Below, piece by piece: positions 30,551 through 40,268 of a stretch of 60,972 bases of DNA; positions within the stretch are counted from its first letter, which is position 1, and the number at the start of each line of letters is the position of its first letter. Position numbers and translations under genes: made by a program. Origin of the DNA: Acidocella sp. (GTDB lineage: Bacteria; Pseudomonadota; Alphaproteobacteria; Acetobacterales; Acetobacteraceae); contig DAIDJU010000078.1 of the NCBI GenBank assembly GCA_027451225.1, positions 1-60,972 of the forward strand, read 5' to 3'. The notes beneath the pieces were generated by a model. That model did not search any database, was not told where the DNA came from, and saw only the letters and a program-made list of their open reading frames with translations.

Positions 30551-31348
30551 TTATTTCTGAGCCGGATCCGGGGCGTGCACCACCACAACCACGCGGCGGT
30601 TCTGGGCGCGCCCGGCATCTGTGCTGTTATCGGCTACTGGTGAAAATTCACCGAAACCTTCTGCCGCAAGCTGACCTCCTGAAACGCCGGATGACGTAAA
30701 CAGCGCAACAACCGTAACAGCGCGCTCAGCCGACAGAGACCAGTTGGAGGGAAATTGTGCCGTGGTGATCGGTTGATTGTCGGTATAACCTTGCACAACA
30801 ATGCTGAAGCCATTTGGCAGATTGGTAAAACCGGAAGCCACTTGCTTCAGCAATGCAAAACCCGCCGGCGTTAAATCCGCCTCGCCGGACGGAAACAACA
30901 CCGAAGCGTCAAGCTGCACGGTAAGGGTCAACGGCGCACTCGTGATTGTAACCTGATGCTTTTCGATCATCGGCTGGAACAGGGCCGAAAGTTTCAGTTG
31001 CATCGCTTGCAGGGTTTGCATCGAATCGGAGAGCTGATGCGCCACGCTCTTGGGAAGTTTGGAGGGCGGCGGCGTCTCTGCCGGTTTGGGAACAGCGGAG
31101 TCCTGGTGCTGCAATACACCTCGCGAGCCGGTCGGGGTTGGTGTCATGACGGCAGGCGGCGTGCCCTGGAAAGCCGCAAGGAAGGATTTGGCGACTTCAT
31201 CCGCCTTGTGCTTGTCGCGCTGCGAAGACGCATACAGAACCACGAAGGTTGCCAATAGCAGGGTAAGCAGGTCGGCATAGGAGATGACCCAGCGCTCGTG
31301 ATTCTCTGGCTTTTGAGCTTTTGGCTTTTTCTTGGGCAGGCTTGCCAT
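30551..31348 (-). CDS. motB: Flagellar motor stator MotB
   Basis: WVISYADLLTLLLATFVVLYASS; OmpA-like NWSLSAERAVTVV...GRAQNRRVVVVV. Confidence 0.9.
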   Translation of the reverse strand: MASLPKKKPKAQKPENHERWVISYADLLTLLLATFVVLYASSQRDKHKADEVAKSFLAAFQGTPPAVMTPTPTGSRGVLQHQDSAVPKPAETPPPSKLPKSVAHQLSDSMQTLQAMQLKLSALFQPMIEKHQVTITSAPLTLTVQLDASVLFPSGEADLTPAGFALLKQVASGFTNLPNGFSIVVQGYTDNQPITTAQFPSNWSLSAERAVTVVALFTSSGVSGGQLAAEGFGEFSPVADNSTDAGRAQNRRVVVVVHAPDPAQK

Positions 31349-31353
31349 AGATG

Positions 31354-32157
31354 CTACTCCGCCGCCGCAGCCGCGCCTGCTGCTTCATCCGCCGCGCCGC
31401 CTTTGCTTTTCTTCTTGCCATGGCCATCGAGGAAGGAGCTGAGATTTTGCCTGATGACAATGCCGGGCTTACCCTCCGCCAGCAGCATGAAGCCCTGCAT
31501 CACCACATCGCGCTCGCGCTCCATCTGCTTGGCCAGCTGCTTCAGCCGGTTGCCCAGCGGCAACGCCACAAGATTGGCGAAGCCCACACCATAGACTGTG
31601 GCGATGAATGCGGTGGCAATGCCCTCACCCAGCTCGTCAGGGTGGTCGAGCCGCATCATCACGTGAATCAGCCCCATCACCGCTCCCATCACGCCGATGG
31701 TCGGAGAGTATCCACCCATCGCCTCCCACACCTCGGCCGGGACCTGCTGGTGATGGGCGGTGCTTTCGGCTGATGCACTCAGGATGGTGGCAAAATCCTC
31801 AGGCGAGGTATTGTCCACGATCATCTGCAGCCCCTGCTTCTGGAACGGGTCCGAGACATTGGGAAGTTCGTTCTCCAGCGCCAGCGTTCCCTGGCTGCGC
31901 GCCAGGGATGACCATTCGGTGATCTGATCGATGAATTTGTGAAGATCTATGGAAGGCGGCTTGAGCAGCCATATGAAGGCCTTCAGCCCCGTGAACATAT
32001 TTCCCAGGCCAAACTGCAGTGTGCAGGCCGAGAACGATCCACACAGCACGATGATAAACGCCGTGAGGTTGACCAGGGAGCTGAGGGGTACATGGTCGGA
32101 CAGCGCGCCACCGATAATGCACAGAAATCCGGCCACCAGGCCCAATAAACTCGTCAT
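31354..32157 (-). CDS. motA: Flagellar motor stator MotA/PomA-like
   Basis: GGYSPTIGVMGAVMGLIHVM...GEGIATAFIATVYGVGFANLVALPLGNRLK. Confidence 0.9.
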   Translation of the reverse strand: MTSLLGLVAGFLCIIGGALSDHVPLSSLVNLTAFIIVLCGSFSACTLQFGLGNMFTGLKAFIWLLKPPSIDLHKFIDQITEWSSLARSQGTLALENELPNVSDPFQKQGLQMIVDNTSPEDFATILSASAESTAHHQQVPAEVWEAMGGYSPTIGVMGAVMGLIHVMMRLDHPDELGEGIATAFIATVYGVGFANLVALPLGNRLKQLAKQMERERDVVMQGFMLLAEGKPGIVIRQNLSSFLDGHGKKKSKGGAADEAAGAAAAAE

Positions 32158-32720
32158 GACACCTTGTCTCCCTTGGCGGCGGCATTGATGTAGATGGCGA
32201 GACTCTCAAGCGCGCGCTTGCGGATGCGCGAGGCGTAGCCCTCGCTGATCTCCAGCACGGCGGCGATCTCGCGGTTGTTCATGTCGTTGAAGAAATGCAT
32301 GGCCAGCACTTGGTATTCCTGCGGCGGCAGGGTTTTCAGCGCTGCCACAAGCAGGCTGCGGTTATCCTCGCGCTGCAATACGGCCAGCGGGTCCTCGGGC
32401 GCGAGCCCGCTTTCCAGCGCCGCCACCTCCACGTCTTCGGGCTCGAATGACGCCTCCCCCCGGCGGCGTGCGCCATCGCGCCGCAGCCCGTCGATCATCG
32501 CGCCGCGGATGCGCCGCGAGGCGAAAGCCTGGAACTCCACACCCAGGCTGGGGTCAAAGCGCTGCGTCGCCTCCATCATGCCGATCGCGCCCCATTGCAG
32601 CAGCTCGTCCAGCTCGGCCCAGGGCATGCGCGCCCTGAGCAGCAGGGCCATGCGCTTGATCCAGTTGCCGTACAGCTTGGTCAGGGTTGCATCATCGGTG
32701 CGGGAGGCGAGTTCAAGCAT
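32154..32720 (-). CDS. fliA: RNA polymerase sigma factor FliA (sigma-28)
   Basis: WAELDELLQWGAIGMMEATQRFDPSLGVEFQAFASRRIRGAMIDGLRRDG; region 4 EYQVLAMHFFNDMNNREIAAVLEISEGYASRIRKRAL. Confidence 0.9.
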   Translation of the reverse strand: MLELASRTDDATLTKLYGNWIKRMALLLRARMPWAELDELLQWGAIGMMEATQRFDPSLGVEFQAFASRRIRGAMIDGLRRDGARRRGEASFEPEDVEVAALESGLAPEDPLAVLQREDNRSLLVAALKTLPPQEYQVLAMHFFNDMNNREIAAVLEISEGYASRIRKRALESLAIYINAAAKGDKVS

Positions 32721-34809
32721 TGGCGGCTCCCGGCTCGGCCGTGGTGATCACCTGCAACGGTGTGGTGTCGGGGATTTCCTCCAGTGCGACCACCGGGATG
32801 ATGCCCGCCACGATGCGCGCCACGGCGCGGCGCATGGTGGCTTGCACCACCAGCACCGGCTTGGCGCCCTTGCCGCGCATGCTCCGCGCCGCCTGCACCG
32901 CCGCATCGCGCAGATGCTGCGCCGTCTCGGCCTCCACCTCCGCGCCGATGCCGCCATCCTTGGCGGTGCGCAGGGATTTGCCGACCAGTTCCTCCAGCTT
33001 GGGCGGCAACACGGCCACACGCAGCGTCGGCTCGGTGCCCAGAAGTTGGCTGACGATGAAGCGCCCCAGCCGCAGGCGGACCGCCGCCAGCAGCTTCTCG
33101 GGGTCTTTCACCCCGCCATCGGCGCATTCAACCAGCGCCTCGGCGATCCGCTCGAAGTCACGCACCGGCACTTCCTCGGCCAGCAGCCCCTGCAATACCT
33201 GGCGCACCAAGCCGATGGAGAGGTTCGTGCGCAGATCCTCGGCCAGACGCGGCGTGGTTTCGGCCAAGCGGGTAAGCAACCCTTCCACCTGCGGGCGGCC
33301 AAGCAGCTCCGCGCCATGGCGTTTAAGGATTTCAGCGAAATGCGTGGCGATGGCGGAAGGAGCGTCCACCACCGTATAGCCCAGCTCCTCGGCGGCCGGG
33401 ATCGCGCCTTGCGGAATCCACACCGCCGCCTGACCAAAGGCCGGGTCCTTCACCGCACGGCCCACGGCCAGCTTCTCGGTCACCATCGGTCCTTCGATGG
33501 CCAGCCATTGGCCGGGCCACGCCTCACCACCGCCAATGGCCGCGCCACGCAGGGTGAAGCGGTAGCCATGAGCGCTCAACTCCGAGGAATCGCGAATATG
33601 CACGGCGGGCACCAGGAAGCCCATGGCCCGGCCGTAACGCTGGCGCACAGCGGTCAGGCGGTTGAGCAGACGCCCCTCGCCCGCCCCGACCAGCGGCGTC
33701 AGCGCGAAGCCGATATTCATGCCCAGCGGATCAACGCCGGAGACATCCACCAGCGAGTCCACCTTGGGCTCGGCGGGCTTGCCATCCGCCGCTGCTGCCT
33801 TGCCGGGCTCGGTGGCGGCAGACTCCTGAGCGGGGCGGGAGAGACGCCATGCCGCCGTGCCAAGCGCCGTGGCCAGCAGCAGGAAGGGGATATGCGCCAT
33901 CTCGGGAATCAGCCCGATGGCCCCGGTCAGCCCGGCGGCAATGGCCAGCGCCTGCGGATATTTGGAGAGCTGGGATTTGATCTGCCCCCCAATATCCTCG
34001 CCCGTAGCCACGCGCGTGACGACCAAGCCCGCGGCGACGGAGATGGTGAGAGAGGGGATCTGCGCGGCCAAGCCGTCGCCCACCGTGAGCAGCGTGTAGG
34101 TACGCGCGGCATCCGCCAGCGGCAGGCCGTATTGCAGCATGCCGATGATGAGCCCGCCCAGCATGTTGACGACGAGAATGATCATCGCCGCCACCACGTC
34201 GCCACGCACGAACTTGCTTGCGCCATCCATGGCGCCGAAGAAATCCGCCTCGCGCCGTAGCATCTCGCGCCGCCGCTCCGCCGCCTGAGGGGAGAGGATG
34301 CCGGCATTGATCTCGGCGTCGATGGCCATCTGCCGGCCCGGCAGAGAGTCCAACATGAAGCGCGCGGACACTTCAGCCACGCGGGATGCGCCTTTCGTCA
34401 CCACCACAAAGTTAATGATGATGAGGATGAGGAAAATGATGCCGCCAACGACGTAATTACCACCGACCGCGAACTGGCCAAAGGATTCGATAACCTTGCC
34501 CGCCGCGCCCGGCCCGGCATAGCCGTTCAGCAGAATGGCGCGCGCAGTGGCGACGTTGAGGGCCAGACGCATGAGCGTGGTGGCCAGCAGCACGGAGGGG
34601 AAAGAGGAAAACTCGGCCGGCGAAGGGATGTAGAGCGACGCACCAAGAATCACGAGCCCGGCGGAGATGTTCAGCGCGAACAGAAAAGAGATGCAGGCGG
34701 GCGGCAGCGGCACCACGAGCATCACCAGCACCAGCAGAATGACAATGGGGCCAGAGAGCTGCGTGAGGTTCAGCGCGGTGCCGCGCGGCAGGGCGGCGGC
34801 TTCAGCCAT
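32713..34809 (-). CDS. flhA: Flagellar export apparatus FlhA
   Basis: NISAGLVILGASLYIPSPAEFSSFPSVLLATTLMRLALNVATARAIL. Confidence 0.95.
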   Translation of the reverse strand: MAEAAALPRGTALNLTQLSGPIVILLVLVMLVVPLPPACISFLFALNISAGLVILGASLYIPSPAEFSSFPSVLLATTLMRLALNVATARAILLNGYAGPGAAGKVIESFGQFAVGGNYVVGGIIFLILIIINFVVVTKGASRVAEVSARFMLDSLPGRQMAIDAEINAGILSPQAAERRREMLRREADFFGAMDGASKFVRGDVVAAMIILVVNMLGGLIIGMLQYGLPLADAARTYTLLTVGDGLAAQIPSLTISVAAGLVVTRVATGEDIGGQIKSQLSKYPQALAIAAGLTGAIGLIPEMAHIPFLLLATALGTAAWRLSRPAQESAATEPGKAAAADGKPAEPKVDSLVDVSGVDPLGMNIGFALTPLVGAGEGRLLNRLTAVRQRYGRAMGFLVPAVHIRDSSELSAHGYRFTLRGAAIGGGEAWPGQWLAIEGPMVTEKLAVGRAVKDPAFGQAAVWIPQGAIPAAEELGYTVVDAPSAIATHFAEILKRHGAELLGRPQVEGLLTRLAETTPRLAEDLRTNLSIGLVRQVLQGLLAEEVPVRDFERIAEALVECADGGVKDPEKLLAAVRLRLGRFIVSQLLGTEPTLRVAVLPPKLEELVGKSLRTAKDGGIGAEVEAETAQHLRDAAVQAARSMRGKGAKPVLVVQATMRRAVARIVAGIIPVVALEEIPDTTPLQVITTAEPGAANA

Positions 34810-35065
34810 GGATCAATCCCGGAATGGCGAGGAACAGGCGCGTGGCGTAGCTTTCCACCCCGCCCAGCATCAGCCGCCCGGCGGCGGTGCTCAGCGCCGC
34901 CATCCCAGCCAGCTTCAGCACGAAGGGGATGGACGCCTCCTTCACCTGCGTGGCGGTTTGCAGCACGCCAACGGCCAGGCCGATGATGAGCATGAGCAGC
35001 ATGATCGGGGCGGCAAGCTCGGCAAACGCCACCCAGGCGCCCACGCTCACCCCGCCCGCACTCAT
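34802..35065 (-). CDS. fliQ: FliQ family export protein (paralog 1, beside flhA)
   Basis: AELAAPIMLLMLIIGLAVGVLQTATQVKEASIPFVLKLAGM. Confidence 0.85.
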   Translation of the reverse strand: MSAGGVSVGAWVAFAELAAPIMLLMLIIGLAVGVLQTATQVKEASIPFVLKLAGMAALSTAAGRLMLGGVESYATRLFLAIPGLIHG

Positions 35066-35430
35066 GCGGCGCCTCCGGCGTCTTGGTCGGTGTCTTCCAC
35101 CAATGCGGTCACGCGTACGCCGTAACAGTCATTGGCGACGGCCACCACTTCGCCGTAAGCCATCTTCTGGCCGTTGGCGTAGATGGTCAGCGGCTCGCCC
35201 ACCGTTTGGTCCAGCGCGATGATCTGCCCATGGCGCAGGGCGCGCAGGTCCTTCACGGTGATCTGCGTGCGCCCCAACTCCACCGCGAGCGCGACCTGCA
35301 CCTTGTCCAGCACATTACGGGCGGTGAGTACCGGCACGCCGCGCGGCTGCCCCTGGATGCGCTCCAGCTCTATACGCTCCGGCTCCGCGAGCCGGTCTGC
35401 CGCGCCCAAGCGGGTTTTCTGTTCAGACAT
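35062..35430 (-). CDS. fliN: Putative internally initiated free FliN (in frame within the fusion)
   Basis: In-frame ATG at 35430 (MSEQKTRLGAAD...) preceded by AAGGAG-acgtaaac-ATG. Confidence 0.55.
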   Translation of the reverse strand: MSEQKTRLGAADRLAEPERIELERIQGQPRGVPVLTARNVLDKVQVALAVELGRTQITVKDLRALRHGQIIALDQTVGEPLTIYANGQKMAYGEVVAVANDCYGVRVTALVEDTDQDAGGAA

Positions 35431-36324
35431 GTTTACGTCTCCTTCTTCCTCGAACGTCCGCACGCGGCAGCAGATATGCCCACTGTCCTGGCCGTAATCG
35501 GCCCAGAACAAATCCACATCGCCAGAAACGGCCACAGCCTCCGACCACAGCGATAAAGGCAGAATGCTGCCCACCGTCACACGCTCGAACACCGCCAGCG
35601 GCACCACGGCGCGCGCCACCTCGAAGCGCAGATCAACCTGCGTACTTTCGGTCAGGGATTCGATGGCGTTGATCCAGCCTGTATCCTCACCCCGCCCGCC
35701 AAGCAGCCCCGATTGCGAGGCGACCTTCACCTCCAGCGGCTCGAACCCCGAATACGGCGCGATGAGCTTGATGGTGCCGGAACCAAGCGCGGTCTCGAAA
35801 ATACCTGTGACGGCAATCATCCAGTCCTGGCCATCGGCGATGGCGAGCATGCCGGTGGCGTTCTCATACGCGATGGGCGCAAGATCGAGCTGCGCCAGCG
35901 GGTTTAGCGTCTCGGCAATGGTGGAGAGCGAGAGATCGATCATCTGCTTGCCGATGCGCGTCTCCAGCATCGACAGCTCATAACGCTCGAAGGGTTGCGC
36001 CGCGGTGGCGCCGCACAGCGCATCCACCACCGCGCCGATGAGATCGCCATCGATCGCCAAAAGCATGCGCCCGCGCAGCGGCGCGAGTTCAGACACGCCG
36101 GCCAGCATCACCTCGGGCAGCGAGGACATCGCCGCCTCGTGGCTGATGACGTTGTTGATGCAGGAGAGAAGCTGCACCGAATGGCGCATGCGCTGGAAAA
36201 GCGCAAAAGCGATCTGCCGCATGAAACGGTCCGACAGATTCTCCATGAGCACCGACCGCAACTGCGGGGCGCGCATGGGATCGAGCAGATCAATAACCTC
36301 CGCGTCCATCGGGTCCTCAAGCAT
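35062..36324 (-). CDS. Flagellar motor switch FliM-FliN fusion
   Basis: One 420-aa ORF: FliM-like residues ~1-290 (LRGRMLLAIDGDLIGAVVDALCG...), then C-terminal FliN/SpoA domain (VPVLTARNVLDKVQVALAVELGRTQITVKDLRALRHGQIIALDQTVGEPLTIYANGQKMAYGEVVAVANDCYGVRVTALV). Confidence 0.85.
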   Translation of the reverse strand: MLEDPMDAEVIDLLDPMRAPQLRSVLMENLSDRFMRQIAFALFQRMRHSVQLLSCINNVISHEAAMSSLPEVMLAGVSELAPLRGRMLLAIDGDLIGAVVDALCGATAAQPFERYELSMLETRIGKQMIDLSLSTIAETLNPLAQLDLAPIAYENATGMLAIADGQDWMIAVTGIFETALGSGTIKLIAPYSGFEPLEVKVASQSGLLGGRGEDTGWINAIESLTESTQVDLRFEVARAVVPLAVFERVTVGSILPLSLWSEAVAVSGDVDLFWADYGQDSGHICCRVRTFEEEGDVNMSEQKTRLGAADRLAEPERIELERIQGQPRGVPVLTARNVLDKVQVALAVELGRTQITVKDLRALRHGQIIALDQTVGEPLTIYANGQKMAYGEVVAVANDCYGVRVTALVEDTDQDAGGAA

Positions 36325-37693
36325 AAGCGCTCACCCCGCTATTATCCTGGCGGGAGGTTTCCGATGTGTTTCGCTGTGGCGTGCTCGTGCCGCCGCCACG
36401 CCAATTCTGGGCATTCTGCCCGCCTTGCCCGGCGCTCTGGCCAAACTGCCCGCCTACCTGCGCCTGACCCAGCGTAAGGCCGGACTGCGCCATCGTCTGG
36501 GACAAGCCATTCAGCCCGGATTGCAGCGCCTGCGCCCCCGCCGATGTATCCGGCACAAACAGCACGTTCACCTGCCCTTGCTGGCCAAGCCCTACATGCA
36601 CCGAGAGATTGCCCAAGCCCGGCGGATCAAGCCGTAGCACCGCGCCGCTCTGCCCGGCCTGATGCATGGCGGTGACGGTGGCGGCCAGAGCCGAGGCCGA
36701 ACTCGCGGTCACGCTTCCGCTATCCGCCGTGCTGGACGTTGCCGCCACGGTGCTGGCGGCGGTTGACGCCGTGGCCGCTGCGGCGCTTGCCGGTGTCGCG
36801 ACGCTCATCTGTGCAACGGCGTTTATTGACGAAGCATCCTTATGTTGCGGCACCAGCACTGCCTTGCTGCCGGTGTTAGCATCCGCCGCCACAGCTTGCT
36901 GCGCCGCGCTGCGTGCCAACAAGCTAGCCGCCGTGCTGACGGTCGTGGTTTTGGCCGCTGACGTCACCGAGGCCGTGGTCGAGGCCGAGTCCTGGGTGCT
37001 CTGGTTGACATCGGCCGCCGCAACCACATTAGCAGCCTGAGCCTGGGGCGGTTGAACGGTCACGCTCGTCACCTGCGCCGTTACAGCCGTTGCCGTTGGC
37101 GTAACTTGTGTGCTTGCCGATGCAGCCGGCGTTGCGCTTGCTGCAATTTTGGTATCGGCGGTGGATGCCCCGGCAACATTGCCCGTGGCCACGCTGGCGG
37201 GCGTTGCGACCGGAACCGTGGTGGTAAGCTGCTCTTTAACCGCTTGCCCCACCTGAACCTTGCTTGGCTCCACGGTTGTTTTTGCCGCAGGCTGCGCAGT
37301 TTGTTCCGGCGTGGTGCTATTGTTCAACAGCATCGCCGCGAACGGGTTCACCGTCTGCTGGCTGGTGCCGGTGCTCCCCGTCTTGGCCGTATCCGCAAGT
37401 TGCAACCCCACGGCCGAAGCCTCCCGTTTTTCAGACTTCTTCTCCGCAGGTGCCGCAGCCGTGGCGTCAGATGCCGTTCTGCTCTGACTGCTGGTCTCGG
37501 AGGTGCCATCTGCCGTTTTGGTATCGGCCGCGGCGTTATTCGCACCCGTGCTGGCCGGTGCGCTGGCTTGCTGCTGGGGGGCAGCGTTGGCTGCGGCCAA
37601 AGCGTCTGACCATGTCGCCGTATCCGGCTGCGTGGCGCTATCGGTCTGGGGCGCGGTAGCTTGCGTAACAGAGGTGATTGCGGGAAGAGCCAT
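36317..37693 (-). CDS. fliK: Flagellar hook-length control protein FliK
   Basis: Ala/Thr/Val/Ser-rich N-terminus; C-terminal core GAVLRLDPPGLGNLSVHVGLGQQGQVNVLFVPDTSAGAQALQSGLNGL. Confidence 0.8.
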   Translation of the reverse strand: MALPAITSVTQATAPQTDSATQPDTATWSDALAAANAAPQQQASAPASTGANNAAADTKTADGTSETSSQSRTASDATAAAPAEKKSEKREASAVGLQLADTAKTGSTGTSQQTVNPFAAMLLNNSTTPEQTAQPAAKTTVEPSKVQVGQAVKEQLTTTVPVATPASVATGNVAGASTADTKIAASATPAASASTQVTPTATAVTAQVTSVTVQPPQAQAANVVAAADVNQSTQDSASTTASVTSAAKTTTVSTAASLLARSAAQQAVAADANTGSKAVLVPQHKDASSINAVAQMSVATPASAAAATASTAASTVAATSSTADSGSVTASSASALAATVTAMHQAGQSGAVLRLDPPGLGNLSVHVGLGQQGQVNVLFVPDTSAGAQALQSGLNGLSQTMAQSGLTLGQAQVGGQFGQSAGQGGQNAQNWRGGGTSTPQRNTSETSRQDNSGVSAYA

Positions 37694-38724
37694 CAGACCA
37701 TCTCCTCTGTTGCGCTGATTGTAATTCGTCCTTCGCCGGCAAGCTTGAGTGCCGCATCGACGATGTCGCTCTGCGCCGCCAATGCGTCGGCACGGCGGAT
37801 GGGCGGGCCGGAACGCAGCTCCTCCTTGAGAATTTCCACCTGCCGGGCCGAAAGGTTCTGGAAGAACCTGTTTCGCAACGTTTCGTCCACCAGGCGCAGC
37901 GCCGGGGCCAGCTTTTCGCCAGGAACCTCGCGCAGCAGAATTTGCAGCGAACGGTCGGTAAGCTTGCCAAGATCGATAAAGGTAAAAAGATTCTCGCGGA
38001 TTTTTTCCGCCGTCTTGGCATCCCGCGTGTCGATTGCGCTCAGCACCATGTCCGACATGCCTGTTTGGAAATGATTTAGAATATCAGCCGTCTGTTTCGC
38101 ACCACCAAGATTGGTGACACGCCGCGATGTCGTACCGGTTGCGCTGGTCATTTCCTCCAGCATGTCACGCAGTTCCGCCACCACATTCGGCGAGACAACG
38201 TCAAGCGTGGAGAAGCGGTACAGAGATTCGATCGCCAATGGCTCCGGCAGAAAGGTGAGCATGTTTGCTCCCAGTTCGTGGGGGATATGCGCCAAAAGCA
38301 ATGCGATGGTCTGCGGCCGTTCGTTAGCCATCTGCATGGCGAGCGTGCGGGCATCGGTGTTAGGAGGCAACTGGAAGGCCGAACGGCGCTCCACGCGGGT
38401 TAACCGGTCTATGATTTCCTTTGCCTGAGCTTCACCTAAAGCGGAAACCAGCACACGGTTAAGAAATTTGATGCTGTCGCCACCAACACCGGTCAATCCT
38501 AGATCGCTGGCAAAAGACAGCATGACGTCCTCGCGCAGCTGTGGCGGTACCATTTTCAGCGCCGTCATCGCCGCTGAAATGCGATTAACGCTAGCTTCGT
38601 CCATCTCGCGCAGTACGGCGGCAGCAGTTTCTTCGCCCAGTTCACGCAGCACCATCGCCGCGCGCTCCGGCCCACTCAGTTGCGCCGTGCCAGGTGCTGG
38701 AAGTTGTTTCTGCACTTCACTCAT
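37693..38724 (-). CDS. fliG: Flagellar motor switch protein FliG
   Basis: LSGPERAAMVLRELGEETAAAVLREM; NERPQTIALLLAHI; LREVPGEKLAPALRLVDETLRNRFFQNLSAR. Confidence 0.93.
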   Translation of the reverse strand: MSEVQKQLPAPGTAQLSGPERAAMVLRELGEETAAAVLREMDEASVNRISAAMTALKMVPPQLREDVMLSFASDLGLTGVGGDSIKFLNRVLVSALGEAQAKEIIDRLTRVERRSAFQLPPNTDARTLAMQMANERPQTIALLLAHIPHELGANMLTFLPEPLAIESLYRFSTLDVVSPNVVAELRDMLEEMTSATGTTSRRVTNLGGAKQTADILNHFQTGMSDMVLSAIDTRDAKTAEKIRENLFTFIDLGKLTDRSLQILLREVPGEKLAPALRLVDETLRNRFFQNLSARQVEILKEELRSGPPIRRADALAAQSDIVDAALKLAGEGRITISATEEMV

Positions 38725-40267
38725 TTTCTTCGACCCAGCTTTGAAGCAAACGGGCTACGCCAGGAATATTCTCCGCTGCTTGATCACGGAGCTCGGAGAA
38801 ATCCCGAGGCGGCAGCACCACCGGTATCGGGCGCGGAGGGGGAGGCGGCAGCAGCGCCTGAATATTTATGTTCGCCAAGCGCCTGCCCACAGGTAAAGCC
38901 AAGCCAAAAAGCAACGCAGCAGCAGCCATCACCTCCAGCAATGCGTGAGCCAGCGGATTAGCCTGCGCGACCAATGGAGCAGCGGCAATGCCTGTCGCTG
39001 GCTTCTGGAAAGAGGCTTCCAGCACATTCACAGTCACGTTCGGATAGGCAAATGCACCGGCGATCGCGGCCTTCACCTGATCGACTGTTATAACACTCCC
39101 TAACGCCGCCTTATTCACCACCACCGAGACGGCGATAGACTTCACAGACCAATCTGGATTTGTGATGTCGTTTTCACTCTGATCGGTGACGTAACTCTGG
39201 TCGAGGTTGGAGTTGCTCTGCGAAGGCTGCTGTGGTGCTGACGGTGCAGCACCACCAGTGCTAGCGCTTGTATTCGAACTTGCCCCGGAACCTGCGGCAG
39301 GCTGTGCGGACGCTGCATTGGCTGATGCCGTGGTGGGAGATGGCGGCTCATTCGACAATGCACCAGGAATCCCAATCGCAGCATTACGGCTACCATATTG
39401 CGTGGATTGCGAGCTTGTCTGGTGATCAATAAGATGCCCAGGGCCATAGGCGATCTGATGGATATGCTCTTGGGTAAAATCCAAGTCCGCAGACACATTC
39501 GCCTGAAAGTTTCCCGCTCCTACAAGAGGTATCAACAAGCCTGCAACTCGGGCGGTGGCTTGTGCTTCCACCTGCGCCTGGGTAGAAAGCTGTTGGCCTG
39601 TGGCCATGGCGCCATTCACAGGAAACACGGTAACGCCGGAAGTTGTTTCTACCGTTACGCTATTGGCAACCAGTCCCGGCACAGCACCAGCCACGAGATT
39701 AGCGATAGCCTCTCCCTGAGCCTGTGCCGCCGCGGCATCAGCATCGATCACTACAGAACCCGTGGGTTTAGGCTGATCCGCAAGGAACGGCGTATCCGGC
39801 GGCATGGCAAGAAATACCTGGGCGCTACGAATACCGCTCATGCTTTGTATAGATTGCTGCAACGACAACTGTAACGCCTGCACAGCCATTGTTGACTGCG
39901 CGAGGTCCGATGCCGTCATCGGCGCATTCTCAAGCTGTGACCAGGCAGTTTGCACATCCGAACCTGGAACTTGCGCCTGGCCCAGTTGCAGCCGCGCCTG
40001 CGCCAGCTGCGGAGAAGGCACCAAAATGATATTGCCCGCCGCCTGAAGCTGATACGGTATACCAAGCTTTTGCAACTGCGCGATAACCTTGCCGCCATCA
40101 GCGGGGGAAAGCCCCTCGCTCAGCACGGCATAAGGCGGGCCTGACATTTCCAGCCACAACACCGCCCCGAACGAGACCAGGATAACCCCCGCCGCCGCCC
40201 AAATAATCTTGGGCAGCTTTGCCGCCCACTCCCGCAGCCGGGCCAGATGTTGTCGCCAGTCTTGCAT
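38717..40267 (-). CDS. fliF: Flagellar MS-ring protein FliF
   Basis: YAVLSEGLSPADGGKVIAQLQKLGIPYQLQAAGNIILVPSPQLAQARLQLGQAQVPGSD; YVTDQSENDITNPDWSVKSIAVSVVVN. Confidence 0.92.
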   Translation of the reverse strand: MQDWRQHLARLREWAAKLPKIIWAAAGVILVSFGAVLWLEMSGPPYAVLSEGLSPADGGKVIAQLQKLGIPYQLQAAGNIILVPSPQLAQARLQLGQAQVPGSDVQTAWSQLENAPMTASDLAQSTMAVQALQLSLQQSIQSMSGIRSAQVFLAMPPDTPFLADQPKPTGSVVIDADAAAAQAQGEAIANLVAGAVPGLVANSVTVETTSGVTVFPVNGAMATGQQLSTQAQVEAQATARVAGLLIPLVGAGNFQANVSADLDFTQEHIHQIAYGPGHLIDHQTSSQSTQYGSRNAAIGIPGALSNEPPSPTTASANAASAQPAAGSGASSNTSASTGGAAPSAPQQPSQSNSNLDQSYVTDQSENDITNPDWSVKSIAVSVVVNKAALGSVITVDQVKAAIAGAFAYPNVTVNVLEASFQKPATGIAAAPLVAQANPLAHALLEVMAAAALLFGLALPVGRRLANINIQALLPPPPPRPIPVVLPPRDFSELRDQAAENIPGVARLLQSWVEENE

Positions 40268-40268
40268 C

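Noticed and set aside
32275-34260. 661-aa plus ORF antisense to fliA/flhA
   Set aside because: Shadow of well-conserved fliA and flhA; no recognisable domain.
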